From Adiantum capillus-veneris (lineage: Eukaryota; Streptophyta; Polypodiopsida; Polypodiales; Pteridaceae), in assembly GCA_014529385.2 (NCBI GenBank), contig CM043964.1:3331497-3395496 (forward strand): 64,000 bases of DNA, written 5' to 3'. The notes under the pieces are model-generated. The model worked only from the letters and a program-made list of their open reading frames with translations. It was not told the DNA's origin and searched no databases. The position numbers and the translations under genes are program-made. Every line of letters starts with the position of its first letter. The stretch's first letter is position 1. Positions 10,501 through 18,751 of the stretch are shown piece after piece.

Positions 10501-11787
10501 CCCACTTGTCGTATGACTACTGTGCGTTTTCTATGTGCATTGGCAGCTCATTTTGGTTGGGATGTACATCAATCAGACATTGTTACTGCTTTCTTGAATG
10601 GTGACATATTTGAGGAAGTTTATGTAACGCAGCCTCGCGGTTTTGTCATAAAAGGACAAGAGGACAAAGTGTGCAAATGTAAGAAGGCTTTGTATGGGTT
10701 GAAGCAATCTCCTCGTGCTTGGTATGAGAAAGCTGACACTCATTTGGTTAAACGAGGCTTTCGTAACAGTCCAACAGAAAGCACATTGTATGTAAAGCGT
10801 GAGGATGATGTATTTCTCATTGTGGTTCTTTATGTTGATGATTTGCTGATCACTGGACCAAATGAGAGACATATTGCTGAATTTAAGGCTGATTTGAATG
10901 CTACTTTCAAGATGAAAGATTTGGGGCTGTTGCATCATTACTTGGGTATACAGTTTAAGCAGTGTGATGGTGGTATTGCCTTGTGTCAGAAAAGTTACAT
11001 AGAGACATTGCTATGTAAGTTTGGACTTGAGGATTGCAAACCTATTGCCACTCCCATGGAAACAGGTTTGAAGTTGAGTCTACATGATGCTGGCGATCCT
11101 GCTGATGTCACTCTTTACCAAACTGCTGTTGGCTGCCTCATTTATGTATGCAACACGAGGCCAGATATTCAGTTTGCAGTCTCGCAGGTCAGCAGATTTA
11201 TGCATAGCCCAGGGTCTAAGCATTGGCAGGCTGTCAAGAGGATTTTCCGCTACCTTAGTGGCACTTTACATCTTGGCTTGTTTTATCCCAAGGGGGGATC
11301 ATTGCCGCCAGACTTACATGCTTTTTCGGACTCAGATTGGGCTGGTTGTTTTGACACGCGAGTGTCCACAAGTGGTTTTTGTTTCATGCTTGGCAGTTCA
11401 TGTATATCATGGTTGAGCAAGAAGCAACCTACTGTGGCCACTTCGAGTTGTGAGGCTGAGTACAGGGCAGTCTTCACAGCTACGGTTGAGTGTGTATGGC
11501 TCAGACGCCTTATGGCTGACTTGGGTGTTGGACAGGACACTGCCAACACTATCTACACTGACAGTCAGAGCGCATTGGCAGTTGCGAGGAACCCAGTTTT
11601 TCATGCTCGCACAAAGCACATTGAGGTGCATTACCACTATGTCAGGGAGAGGCTCTCAGCAGGAGAGATCAGCTTGGCTTATGTGCCAACACAGGACAAC
11701 CTTGCAGATCTTTTCACAAAGGCATTGTCTCGTGAGAAGCTTGAAGCTTTCCGCAAAGCTTTGGGCTTACTCCCCTTTGTGGACTGA
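7501..11787 (+). CDS. copia-1 gag-pol polyprotein, uninterrupted
   Basis: 1428 codons from ATG at 7501 (MADNNNTDVFKMF). The frame is open a further 20 codons upstream, but this start matches copia gag proteins and the same position in copia-2. Domains in order: gag (about 10-260); CCHC knuckle CHYCKANDHLIKSC (about 282); protease with catalytic DSGA (about 370); integrase HHCC finger (from HARFGH, about 508, to CEGC); DDE core with SDVCGP, RSDRGGEY (about 635) and GVAERKNR (about 669); reverse transcriptase with YVDD (about 1110); and RNase H with SDSDWAG, CEAEYRAV and DSQSA, ending near ADLFTKAL. All catalytic residues I can identify are present. The length is exactly that of the copia-2 frame (4287 bp). 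The polyprotein would be cut by its own protease in virus-like particles. Confidence 0.97.
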   Translation: MADNNNTDVFKMFAAEDRLDGDNYPMWAYMMQHVLVSKGVWNIVQGIDVRPGSEDVGDIEDVAGLAARIAAVRVVLPTAEQARWDVKDAQAHALIALSVKCTIIPHIRSAKSAKQAWDILAGLYASRNEAKIALLRKELESKIMHEEDDMDTFLASVKDINEQLISAGEVISDSSLVQTVLDALPDSYQTFASTWRLMTQGNPEVVKFDALCTLLLQESLSRKNRTRQRAVEQAFIASQRKGGNSNAATSYGSAASGKISVPNASAGSTSSGNSGDKGKKKMRCHYCKANDHLIKSCPKLKAKEAKKKEGGSTANAGSTTNAAIVESSVKGDCDADIDAEWAFSAECTYNPAVHDACLSVAADSHVWYFDSGATKHITSHRELFTSLESVPHGNSVTCANNASYPVQGVGKIVLTAANGSSFTLVDALYVPGIKKNLLSVSALARLGLVVKFVDERCTVHDLSFGDEIVASGLLCRGLYKLTLYDKCGQNFANAVADSRAISDAKLWHARFGHLNFASLLRLQKSDMVASLPPLEAPIKHVCEGCILGKMQRSKFPKDGSVRATCRLQLVHSDVCGPMQTPSLGNYLYFVTFIDDYSRHAWVFPLKAKSEVFMCFKQFLAMAENVSKCTMGTLRSDRGGEYMSHEFNAFLASRGIKHQCTVPYTPQQNGVAERKNRSLTEMARCMVKSQALPHSFWLEAIMCATYVLNRCPTKALQSITPYEAWHDRKPSIEHMRVFGCLAYALVPQVQRRKLDDKAVKCIFVGYSAESKGYRLYHPQTKRILVSRDVVFVEDSVQPLLSCTRDSNVSSQDIYDTLLPLFSGGNTNVSSNEANVQPMGVSENVLEQPITDADVHDVLDEERAENEQARGMPKWLVHTLRDSKLDAPLSSRTRSGSRHASYASDCYALAVSSLHDVEEPLSFDEAQNSENWIAAMKSEYDALIENDTWTLCDLPPGKKAIGTKWVYKLKRKPDGEIDRHKARLVAKGYAQQKGIDYEETFAPTCRMTTVRFLCALAAHFGWDVHQSDIVTAFLNGDIFEEVYVTQPRGFVIKGQEDKVCKCKKALYGLKQSPRAWYEKADTHLVKRGFRNSPTESTLYVKREDDVFLIVVLYVDDLLITGPNERHIAEFKADLNATFKMKDLGLLHHYLGIQFKQCDGGIALCQKSYIETLLCKFGLEDCKPIATPMETGLKLSLHDAGDPADVTLYQTAVGCLIYVCNTRPDIQFAVSQVSRFMHSPGSKHWQAVKRIFRYLSGTLHLGLFYPKGGSLPPDLHAFSDSDWAGCFDTRVSTSGFCFMLGSSCISWLSKKQPTVATSSCEAEYRAVFTATVECVWLRRLMADLGVGQDTANTIYTDSQSALAVARNPVFHARTKHIEVHYHYVRERLSAGEISLAYVPTQDNLADLFTKALSREKLEAFRKALGLLPFVD

Positions 11788-11850
11788 TCCTGTCCTCAGG
11801 GCATGGCACTTCCCTTTACTCATGTGCCAGCTCTCGTTCACCGCATCACT

Positions 11851-11862
11851 CCAGGGGGGATT
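11851..11862 (+). other. polypurine tract of copia-1
   Basis: CCAGGGGGGATTT directly precedes the TG of the 3' LTR; it is the plus-strand priming site. Confidence 0.8.
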
Positions 11863-12089
11863 TGTTACCATATACATGTGGTAGTGATGTGTGTGAACAC
11901 ACTAGGACCGCCGGGGCATTTTTTCCCTCTTTAGGAGGTTTTTTCCCCCGTGCATTGTATATACGCCCATCACTCTAGGGCTATCTATCTTTCCATTGCA
12001 CACTAAGGAATACACTCTCTATTGTGTGCCTTGAGCTTCCTTCGTCTTCTCCAAGCTGTGTGTGTTTCTCTGCAACCCTAATTCCAACA
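11863..12089 (+). repeat. 3' LTR of copia-1
   Basis: Matches 6911-7138 except in the T/C run after GGGGCA (T6CCC here, T8CC there). It ends CCAACA, followed by the TATGC target duplicate. Confidence 0.95.
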
Positions 12090-12489
12090 TATGCCGCATG
12101 GAATTGAATTATATATGTTTCAAGTATGAAGAGATCTTGCTTGTGTCTCGAGTATTCAATTTTCATAATGGTTCTAAAATCTCATTTTTTGTCAATTAAG
12201 TGTCAGATTTGTGGTAGTGAAAGTAATGTGCATGGCATAATTTTTGTCTTTCACCATTGTTGATCTTGTATCAATTTGCTCGGATTTATCTTCGCTCGGT
12301 TTTTTTTGCTCGATGATTAGAAATCCCCCTAGTCGAAACCATACCTAAATGGAGTGAGAAGATTCTGAACTTTCTAGTTAATGGTTTTCCATCCAAAGAG
12401 CTTCATAAAGACATAGCTCGAAAACTGTTAAAAGAATGTGAACCTTACTCTCTCATTGCAGGAACTCCTACAAGCTGGGGAAGTATGAT

Positions 12490-13494
12490 ATTCTTAGACG
12501 TTGTGCCCGTGAGGATGAGTATTTATACATACTGCAAGAAGCCCACATGGGTATAGCCGGAGGACATTTCTTAGGGGAACTAACAGCTAGAAAGGTGTTG
12601 CAATCAGGCTATTGGTGGCCTACCTTATTCAAGGATGCATCACTTTTTGCAAAATGATGTGATGAATGCCAACGTTACAAGATCACACAACAAAAGGATA
12701 GGATGCCCTTACATCCTGTTAAAGTGACTCAATCATTTGAAAAATGGGGTTTGGACTTTGTAGGCCCAATTAGTCTGACAGCTTGTAGCACTCAATCTCG
12801 ATATATTATTGTTGCCACTGACTATGTGACAAAGTGGGCGGAAGTCATGGCGACATGTAAGGCCGATGCGAGGTCAACTGCCAAGTTTCTCTTTGAGAAC
12901 ATTATTACAAGATTTGGTTGTCCCTTTGAGATTGTGAGTGACAATGGTACTCATTTTATAAATGGAGTAATAAAAGAGCTCACTATCAACTTTATGATAG
13001 CTCACCATATGTCCACACCTTATTATCCACAAGCAAATGGCCAAGCTGAGAGCACCAACAAGACCTTAATCTCTATCTTGACCAAAACGATGGAAGCTCA
13101 TCGCACAAATTGGGATTTAAAGCTTACATCAGCTCTATGGGCTTATCGTACTGCGTACAAAGTTTCCATTAACTGCACACCGTTTAAGATGGTGTATGGC
13201 CAAGAAGCGGTTATGCCATGGGAGTTTGTCGTTCCTAGTCTTCGAGTAGCTTCTCAAGAGGGTTGGGATGGTAACCCCTTAGTTGAGCGATTATATATCC
13301 TTGAAAGGTTAGATGAAGAGAGGCAATTAGCTGTGCAAAATGCACTTGTAAAGAAAGATAGGAGGAAGAAATGGTTTGACCGTCATCTAAAGAACAAAGA
13401 TATCAATGTTGGTGATAAAGTCCTTATGTATAGAGTGCGTAACGAAAAGAAAAAGTTGAAATATGCGGGAAAGGGACAATATAGAGCATGTTAG
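12490..13494 (+). pseudogene. gypsy C integrase (zinc finger and DDE core)
   Basis: An HHCC finger is readable from YDILRRCA through EAHMGIAGGH to CDECQR, interrupted by one TGA just before CDEC (about 12656). From 12703 the frame is open for 263 codons. Catalytic triad: Asp in VATDYVTKW, Asp in VSDNGTHF, Glu in GQAESTNK. The C-terminal part has VGDKVLMYRV followed by a stop at 13492 inside what looks like the SH3-like C-terminal fold, and the sense text continues after it (GTIHVETLDGVE). The core looks structurally intact, but the element as a whole is dead. Confidence 0.85.
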
Positions 13495-13497
13495 ATC

Positions 13498-13770
13498 ACC
13501 CCACAAGGAACCATTCATGTGGAGACTCTTGATGGAGTTGAAACCATTGGATTCCTCAATGGGAGCAAATTTAAAAGATACTATGATCCTTTAAGCCAAG
13601 AGGAGCTACATGCCATCTATACAAAAAAGGCAGCCAAGGCACAAATAGAATTGAAGAAGATACAAGCTCAAGCCGAGGCTAAGGAGCGACAACAACGCAT
13701 AAGACGAAAACGAGAGGCTAACCTTGGAGTCACACATGCATTCCACGTTGAAACCGATGAGGGGCTCTGA
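13498..13770 (+). pseudogene. gypsy C integrase tail and basic coiled-coil linker
   Basis: In frame with the integrase after one stop. The segment NGSKFKRYYDPL resembles the end of gypsy integrase C-terminal domains. It is followed by about 40 residues rich in Lys, Arg, Gln, Ala and Glu (KAQIELKKIQAQAEAKERQQ), probably a coiled coil, and then a stop at 13768. No known catalytic domain. Confidence 0.6.
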
Positions 13771-13771
13771 C

Positions 13772-14278
13772 ACACCTCTACAATACCCTATGGAGCTAAA
13801 CATCACCTATGGAAAAGTGCTATATAATGCCTTATTGGACACGGGTGCTAAATATAATCTACTATCATATGGGGTGTGGTGTCAATCAGGGAAGCCACCT
13901 CTATCTGAGAGTATTATCCAAGTCAAGGGTGTCAACAAGAAAAAAACTTCGGTTTTTGGAATCTGACACACTTCTGTCAGTTATGACAATGGGGTTGTAG
14001 CTCAAGACTTTTTGGTCATGCCTGTTGAAACTATGGAGGGTAATATAAACCTAGGACGCACATGGATGATAGCGACCAAATGCACTATTGATTGGGGGAC
14101 AGGGTGTGTCACAACACAAAAACCAACTCTTAGCCCTGCCACTCAAGCCATAGTCCCTGAGATATTGCCTCTTAAGGAAATAAAACCCAAAACATTGCTT
14201 GTCCAAAAGGTTGAACCATATCTCCCCATAGCCCAACTCTCTAGAGCTTCAACTGATGTAGTTGAAATAAAGCTTTAG
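13772..14278 (+). pseudogene. retropepsin-like domain located after the integrase
   Basis: A different frame from the preceding block, with one stop near 13964. It shows the hallmarks of a retroviral-type aspartic protease: a beta-rich lead (MELNITYGKVLYNALL), the catalytic DTGA (about 13840), YNLLSYGVW in the place of the usual hydrophobic segment, a central G-V motif, then DFLVMPVE and the second signature NINLGRTWM followed by CTIDW, corresponding to the ILGRPWL...ID pattern of retropepsins. In ordinary gypsy elements protease lies between gag and RT, so its position here, about 350 bp after the integrase, is unusual. It could be a genuine extra domain or a recombinant junction. Confidence 0.7.
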
Positions 14279-15116
14279 AAACACAAGACCCATCCCAATA
14301 TAACAAAGAAAACATACAAGCGGGTCCCTAAAGCTTCTTTAGCAACCATAACCAGTGCTAAAAGACAGGAGCCTGGTAAGAGACGTCACATTCACCCCAA
14401 GAAATGTAAAGAAACGTTGCGTTGGATTCCTTAAAAACTATTGGAAGCCCAAAGCTACTATAAAGGAAATGATCAAATCTGGGTGCCAAAATGTAAATTG
14501 TGCTCTTACTTGTCACCGGGCCCATGTGAGCTCAATCCTGTGGCTCCAAAACAAATTGAAGATCACGAAAAGAAAAAAAAATCATGGAATGCTACACACC
14601 TGCTCCAGAGTTAGTTTGGGTACCAAAGAAAGAACGATTTGTTCCACCTAGTTCAGGAACAGGGAAATCAAATGAAGCTTCTTGCTCTTCATGTAATTCC
14701 TATACGGAAGTAGAAGCTTTGAAACAACCTCCACCTACCATTGTACATATCCATACTAGCAAGAAAGAGTTTGCACCTCCCGTTGTAAGTTCACCACCTA
14801 CAACAATGTTGCAAATAAAATCATGGGAGAGTACCTTACCACCCTTGCAACTAGATGAAACGCATAGGGCGGTAAAAAAATATTGGTTAAAGTCTTCACC
14901 CATAACAACTTGGAACAATTGGTTTCAAAAGGTGACGACATCATTCCAAAAGGTATGATCTACCCAAGGAAGGGGGAGTTTATTGCTGAAAAATGGTTTA
15001 AAATTATGTTACCAATCAAATTGTTTTCCTACAAGTGCATATGCCTTTTAATTGTATATGAGAATGCAATTACTGTGCCAATGTTGTTTGATTTTGCAGT
15101 GACTGAAGAAGGCTAA
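14279..15116 (+). pseudogene. gypsy C post-protease open region, Pro/Ser-rich
   Basis: Several frames are open here: 14355-14651, 14584-14958 (with VWVPKKERFVPPSSG and a PPTI/PPTT-rich middle) and 14883-15116. I recognise no domain. The compositional bias and continuity with the upstream block suggest the remainder of an additional 3' ORF broken by frameshifts. It ends about 90 bp before the polypurine tract. Confidence 0.4.
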
Positions 15117-15206
15117 GGACATTCATCTCGAATGCTCTTCCACCTCGACGAACAAGCTTCAACTCAATAGCTTCCGAGGACGAAATCTACATCAGGAAGG
15201 GGGGCA

Positions 15207-15526
15207 TGCTAACCCTCACGCACATTCCCATCACCTAAGACGGACGCCGTATCATTTATTTGGTAGAGTCAGGTATCGGGCTTGTCGGTCCAATAGGAAA
15301 AGGGTAAGAGTGATCGCCGATGAGAGGCGCACTCTAACTGGAACATTCAAGGGATTAGTTGGCTAAGCATGGGTGCCCAAGTGTGAATGGGGTGAGCTCA
15401 TATAAAAGTCAACTAAACCTAAAATTCACTTATTCTCTCATTTGTGCAATTGAAGAGTGCTCTTGCTCCATCTCCATCTTCTTCTTCTTCATCTCCTTGT
15501 GTGTGTGTGTGTGTGTGTGTGTATGC

Positions 15527-15559
<33 letters not shown>

Positions 15560-15798
15560 CGATCGAGCATTGCGGCGGCACAACGGCGCGGTGAGGCGGT
15601 TGAGCGCGGCATAGCAGCGTCTCCCTCTTCTTCGCAATGAGGAATCCTCCACGACAGTAAGCGTAGAGCGGTGAGTGACACACCATCGCCATCTTTGAGC
15701 TTACTAGTTTAGGCTAGTTGCGTGCCTGGAGCCATTTGTGGCTCACACACAGTGTATCGGCAAGTTCCTTGCATTGACACGTGCGACAAACGCGCACA
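15207..15798 (+). repeat. 3' LTR of gypsy C
   Basis: Starts TGCTAACCCTC after the purine tract AGGAAGGGGGG and ends CGCGCACA, giving TG...CA ends. It carries a TATA box, TATAAAAG, at 15401, and (TG)n (15498-15522) and (GA)n (15529-15557) arrays. The right end is set by the point where similarity to the gypsy A LTR begins. No partner LTR is present for confirmation. Confidence 0.65.
15401..15408 (+). promoter_or_regulatory. TATA box in gypsy C LTR
   Basis: TATAAAAG about 195 bp into the LTR, followed by a microsatellite-bearing leader. Confidence 0.55.
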
Positions 15799-15837
15799 AA
15801 AATCATTTAGGAGAATTAGATATTGATTATTATGACA
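15799..15837 (-). repeat. 3' LTR stub of gypsy A
   Basis: 39 bp matching the outer end of the LTR at 30283-30321. On the - strand it begins TGTCATAATAATC, preceded by a purine-rich AAGAGAGATATAA tract. The remainder is replaced by the gypsy C LTR. Confidence 0.6.
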
Positions 15838-16188
15838 TTATATCTCTCTTGAAATCATAGTCGTCCTCGACTATGGGTAGAGAAGATAAATCATATTCAT
15901 TAGTCCTTTTCTTAGCGGGTAGAGGATCCCTATGTTACCCTACGACATCATTCAACAATGGATGACTAGTCCATTTGGCGCTTGAGAGCCTGAGGCTACG
16001 CAAGCATGTCTGCACATTAGTCCTATCATCTTCCATAGTAGAGTGACAAGCTCTACTTGGTGTTCGAGAGACGTCGTCTCCGCAAACTTGATCTAAGCAT
16101 GCATACTACTTCATTTTTGTGCACAATAAAGAAAAAGAGAGTCTTATAAGACAAAAATTTTGTTCATTTTTAACATTTGTACATTTGC

Positions 16189-16723
16189 TTACTCTTCGGA
16201 ATCATTGTAAGCATTGACAAGGTTCAGGTTATCCTTTAATTGTATGCCTTGCATCCATCTAGCATCTTCAAAAGGATAATTCTTAAACTTAATAAGATCT
16301 CATCGGATAGTCTTACCGCCTCTTAGTACCTTGTCTTCATGTCGGAGACTGGACTCGGGTTGCAATACCTCTTCTTGGTCCTTGATCTCCAGTGGGTCTT
16401 CAATAGTTGGTTCTTTAGGTAGCTCTCCTTTGTAAGGCTTTAGTAGGCTCACATGGAATTCATTGTGTATGAGCCAATGGTTGGGCAACTTGAGTTGATA
16501 GGCCATTTCATTGATTGCCCTAAGAATCTGGAAGGGACCATAGTACCTTTTTGCTAACTTAGCATAGTACTTTTGGTGTCCCGTAGGATTCTTGCCTGTC
16601 GTGTGCCTTAATCGAGCCTTGGGAAATTTGAGTAAGACCCAATCATTTTCTTTAAAGGCTTGGGATCTTCTGTGCTTGTCAGCAGCAGCCTTTTGCCTTT
16701 TCTGTGAGATAGAGATAGCATCC
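16189..16723 (-). pseudogene. gypsy A integrase C-terminus and chromodomain
   Basis: On the - strand: the basic linker [17 protein letters not shown], the GPY/F-like segment ([21 protein letters not shown]), then a chromodomain tail read across one TGA stop (16300-16302). That stop stands where an aromatic (Trp) residue is expected, followed by LIKFKNYPFEDARWM. The frame ends at 16189. The chromodomain places A among the chromoviruses, whose chromodomain guides integration toward particular chromatin. The upstream end is cut by element D at 16723 and resumes at 18752. Confidence 0.85.
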
Positions 16724-16995
16724 TCTTGAGGATCGAGGCTATGGCGGGTGATGCCAGAGGCAATCCATGGCGAGATGATGAGCAGCAAAGAGCGAGGTCG
16801 AGAGAGGGAGAGAGCGATCAGAGATTCGACACAGTAAAAACACGCTTTTTCTATTGTTATTAATCATTGTGTATAAGCCTTACAAAGTACATAAAGCCAA
16901 AAGACCATGCAAAACTTGAGTTCTAACTGGATCTCTACTGCATGCCTATAAGAGGCTTTTCCCACGGGCTGACCGACAAGGGCTTGGATCCAACA
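16724..16995 (-). repeat. 3' LTR of element D
   Basis: The + strand text begins TCTTGAGGATC, where the partner has TGTTGAGGATC, and ends GGATCCAACA. So one terminal base has mutated. Around ten other differences from the partner suggest moderate age. Confidence 0.9.
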
Positions 16996-17535
16996 ATCCC
17001 CCCCTCAAGCCCGAACTAGACAGACCACTCTCATGATACCTCGAGTTTTTGGTATACTCGGCAACCGTGAGTTTTAGGTTCTCTCACAACCAAGGATTTC
17101 TGGTGTATCCATAACCTGGTGCTATGATAAACCCCCCCTTGAACAGATAGGGTGTAGGTCAAAAAATTAGCTACCAAAAATAATGGAGTTTTTGGTTCAC
17201 TACCAAACCTTGGGTTTAGGTGTACCCAGTAACCTCATGAGAGTGCAACAAAAAATGGGCTGAGAACATACAAACCATGGCAGAGTTCATTCACCTGAAA
17301 CCATGAGTAGAAGTCCCCCCATTGACTATAGCATAGGTCTGTGTGTACTTCCCTCAAACAACCATCAATGTGAAACTTACTAGAACTCGACCAAACAACA
17401 AAGGGTGGTCTTACCACTTTTTATGTGGCAATGTCTATAACCCGTACAAAAGTCTGGCATGACAATATGTGACAATAGATAAAATCATAATAGACCTATG
17501 ACAACATGACAAAACATGACTTTTAGTTAGGACAA

Positions 17536-17814
17536 CTAAACTAAAAATCTATTGAAGAATAGTGCCAGAAACCAATCCGAACTTGCTTCTGCTATTTTTG
17601 GGGCACCACCTTGAATCATGGAATGCTTAATAGAAACATTATAGAATCCAATTTGATTGTATGTGACAAACTGATCCACAATGTTCAAGGCTCCTTTAAA
17701 TGTATCTGATTGACATTCATCACATAAGTTCCCTTTCACAGTAGCACATACTAGAAGCTGCATGGGTACCACCTCGACTGTCGGCTCATTAAACTCGTTG
17801 ATTGTTGATGCCAT
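17536..17814 (-). CDS. hypothetical 92-codon ORF inside element D
   Basis: MASTINEFNEPTVEVVPM... then a hydrophobic and Cys-containing stretch. It is the longest internal frame of D and its ATG lies about 650 bp downstream of the primer site, where gag would start. The first residues vaguely resemble copia gag openings, but no gag domain or zinc knuckle is visible. It may be a gag remnant or a captured host fragment. Function unknown. Confidence 0.35.
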   Translation of the reverse strand: MASTINEFNEPTVEVVPMQLLVCATVKGNLCDECQSDTFKGALNIVDQFVTYNQIGFYNVSIKHSMIQGGAPKIAEASSDWFLALFFNRFLV

Positions 17815-18460
17815 ATTTGTATTTTTTGAAGAGTGTATTTGGCTTTGTCTTCATCTTCAGGTAGTACTTGCAGCCAAAAAGAGGGCCGTGTTTATTTGCT
17901 GGAAACTATCAGCACCGTCATCAAGCCTTGCACTTGCAACTCAAAGCGTTTTGTGAGGCTCGTATGAATGACCTCTTGGATTAGTTAAATTAGGTTGGCC
18001 ACTATTTCAAAATAGTGTGAACACAAAAGAAAAAAAATGAGCTCTCTGTGTCTGTGGAAGCGAATACATACGCTATGAGAAGTGCCACCAAAACTCCCAA
18101 GAATCAGCAGCGTTTTGAGAAGTTGCAGTCCACAAGCTTAATCACCTGCACCTTAGCAATGATCACCTCATGCACAACGTTCTGAGATGCTATGTTTGCA
18201 CCAAGTAGCCACCAAGGAGGAAGAAGACGATGAGGCGCTCTACTACAGATTTGACTGCGTTTTGATATGTCGTCTTGCAGACGCCTAGGGGAGAAGCATG
18301 CGCTTCTTTGTCTTCTTCTCTGCGGATATGGCAGCAGACAAGGAAGGCTATGTGATGCTCTTGAAACAGTCAAAGCCCGCCTGTAGCCGCCAAACTTGTG
18401 CGCCAAAATCGGCAGCTTCTTGAGATGCAGCAGAAAGCGGACCCCGCCTGAGAGCTTGAA

Positions 18461-18472
18461 GCTCTGATACCA
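18461..18472 (-). other. primer binding site of element D
   Basis: GCTCTGATACCA on the + strand is the complement of TGGTATCAGAGC, two bases inside the 5' LTR. Confidence 0.9.
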
Positions 18473-18474
18473 TC

Positions 18475-18746
18475 TGTTGAGGATCGAGGCTATGGCAGGT
18501 GATGCTAGAGGCAATCCATGGTGAGATGATGAGCAGTAGAGAGCAAGGTCGAGAGAGGGAGACAGCGAGTAGAGATTCAACACAGTTAAAACACGCTTTT
18601 TCTATTGTTATTAATCATTGTGTATAAGCCTTACAAAGTATATAGAGCCAAAAGACCATGCAAAACTTGAGTTCTAATTGGATCTCTAATGCATGCTTAT
18701 AAGAGGCTTTTCCCACGGGCTGACTGACAAGGGCTTGGACCCAACA
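18475..18746 (-). repeat. 5' LTR of element D
   Basis: TGTTGAGGATC...GACCCAACA (+ strand text), 272 bp, followed by the CATCC duplicate. Confidence 0.9.
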
Positions 18747-18751
18747 CATCC

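Larger units (their letters stand above)
6911..12089 (+). mobile_element. copia-1: intact, young Ty1/copia retrotransposon
   Basis: A complete element of about 5.2 kb. Its LTRs are 228 bp (6911-7138) and 227 bp (11863-12089), differing by only about one substitution and one indel in a homopolymer. The 5-bp target duplication TATGC is perfect (6906-6910 and 12090-12094). The primer binding site is at 7141, the polypurine tract at 11851, and the polyprotein is open from end to end. LTR identity plus the open frame indicate a recent and possibly still competent insertion. A sister copy (copia-2) lies at 21102-26275 in opposite orientation. Confidence 0.97.
12340..15798 (+). mobile_element. gypsy C: 5'-truncated Tat-like Ty3/gypsy with extra 3' coding region and LTR
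   Basis: Recognisable sequence begins at the end of the RNase H to integrase region (about 12340-12480) and runs through integrase, a basic linker, a retropepsin-like domain and a Pro/Ser-rich tail to a polypurine tract (15194-15204) and an LTR (15207-15798, TGCTAACC...CGCGCACA). The wording around the integrase (ATDYVTKWAEV, PYYPQANGQAEST, LWAYRTAYK) is that of plant Tat-type gypsy elements. The 5' LTR, gag and RT are missing. The right end abuts the LTR remnant of gypsy A, so C probably inserted into that LTR and the left side was later lost. Confidence 0.8.
16724..18746 (-). mobile_element. element D: 2.0-kb non-autonomous LTR retrotransposon
   Basis: Two 272-bp LTRs (16724-16995 and 18475-18746) flank 1479 bp of internal sequence without RT, integrase or protease. 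The target duplication CATCC is perfect (16719-16723 and 18747-18751). The primer site (complement of TGGTATCAGAGC) is at 18461-18472, and the polypurine complement TCCCCCCCTC follows the left LTR, so the element reads on the - strand. It must be mobilised by another element's enzymes (TRIM/LARD-like). It inserted into gypsy A between the integrase core and the chromodomain. Confidence 0.93.

Noticed and set aside
18104-18583. 159-codon frame on the - strand of element D
   Set aside because: It spans the primer site and the LTR, so it is leader sequence and not a gene.
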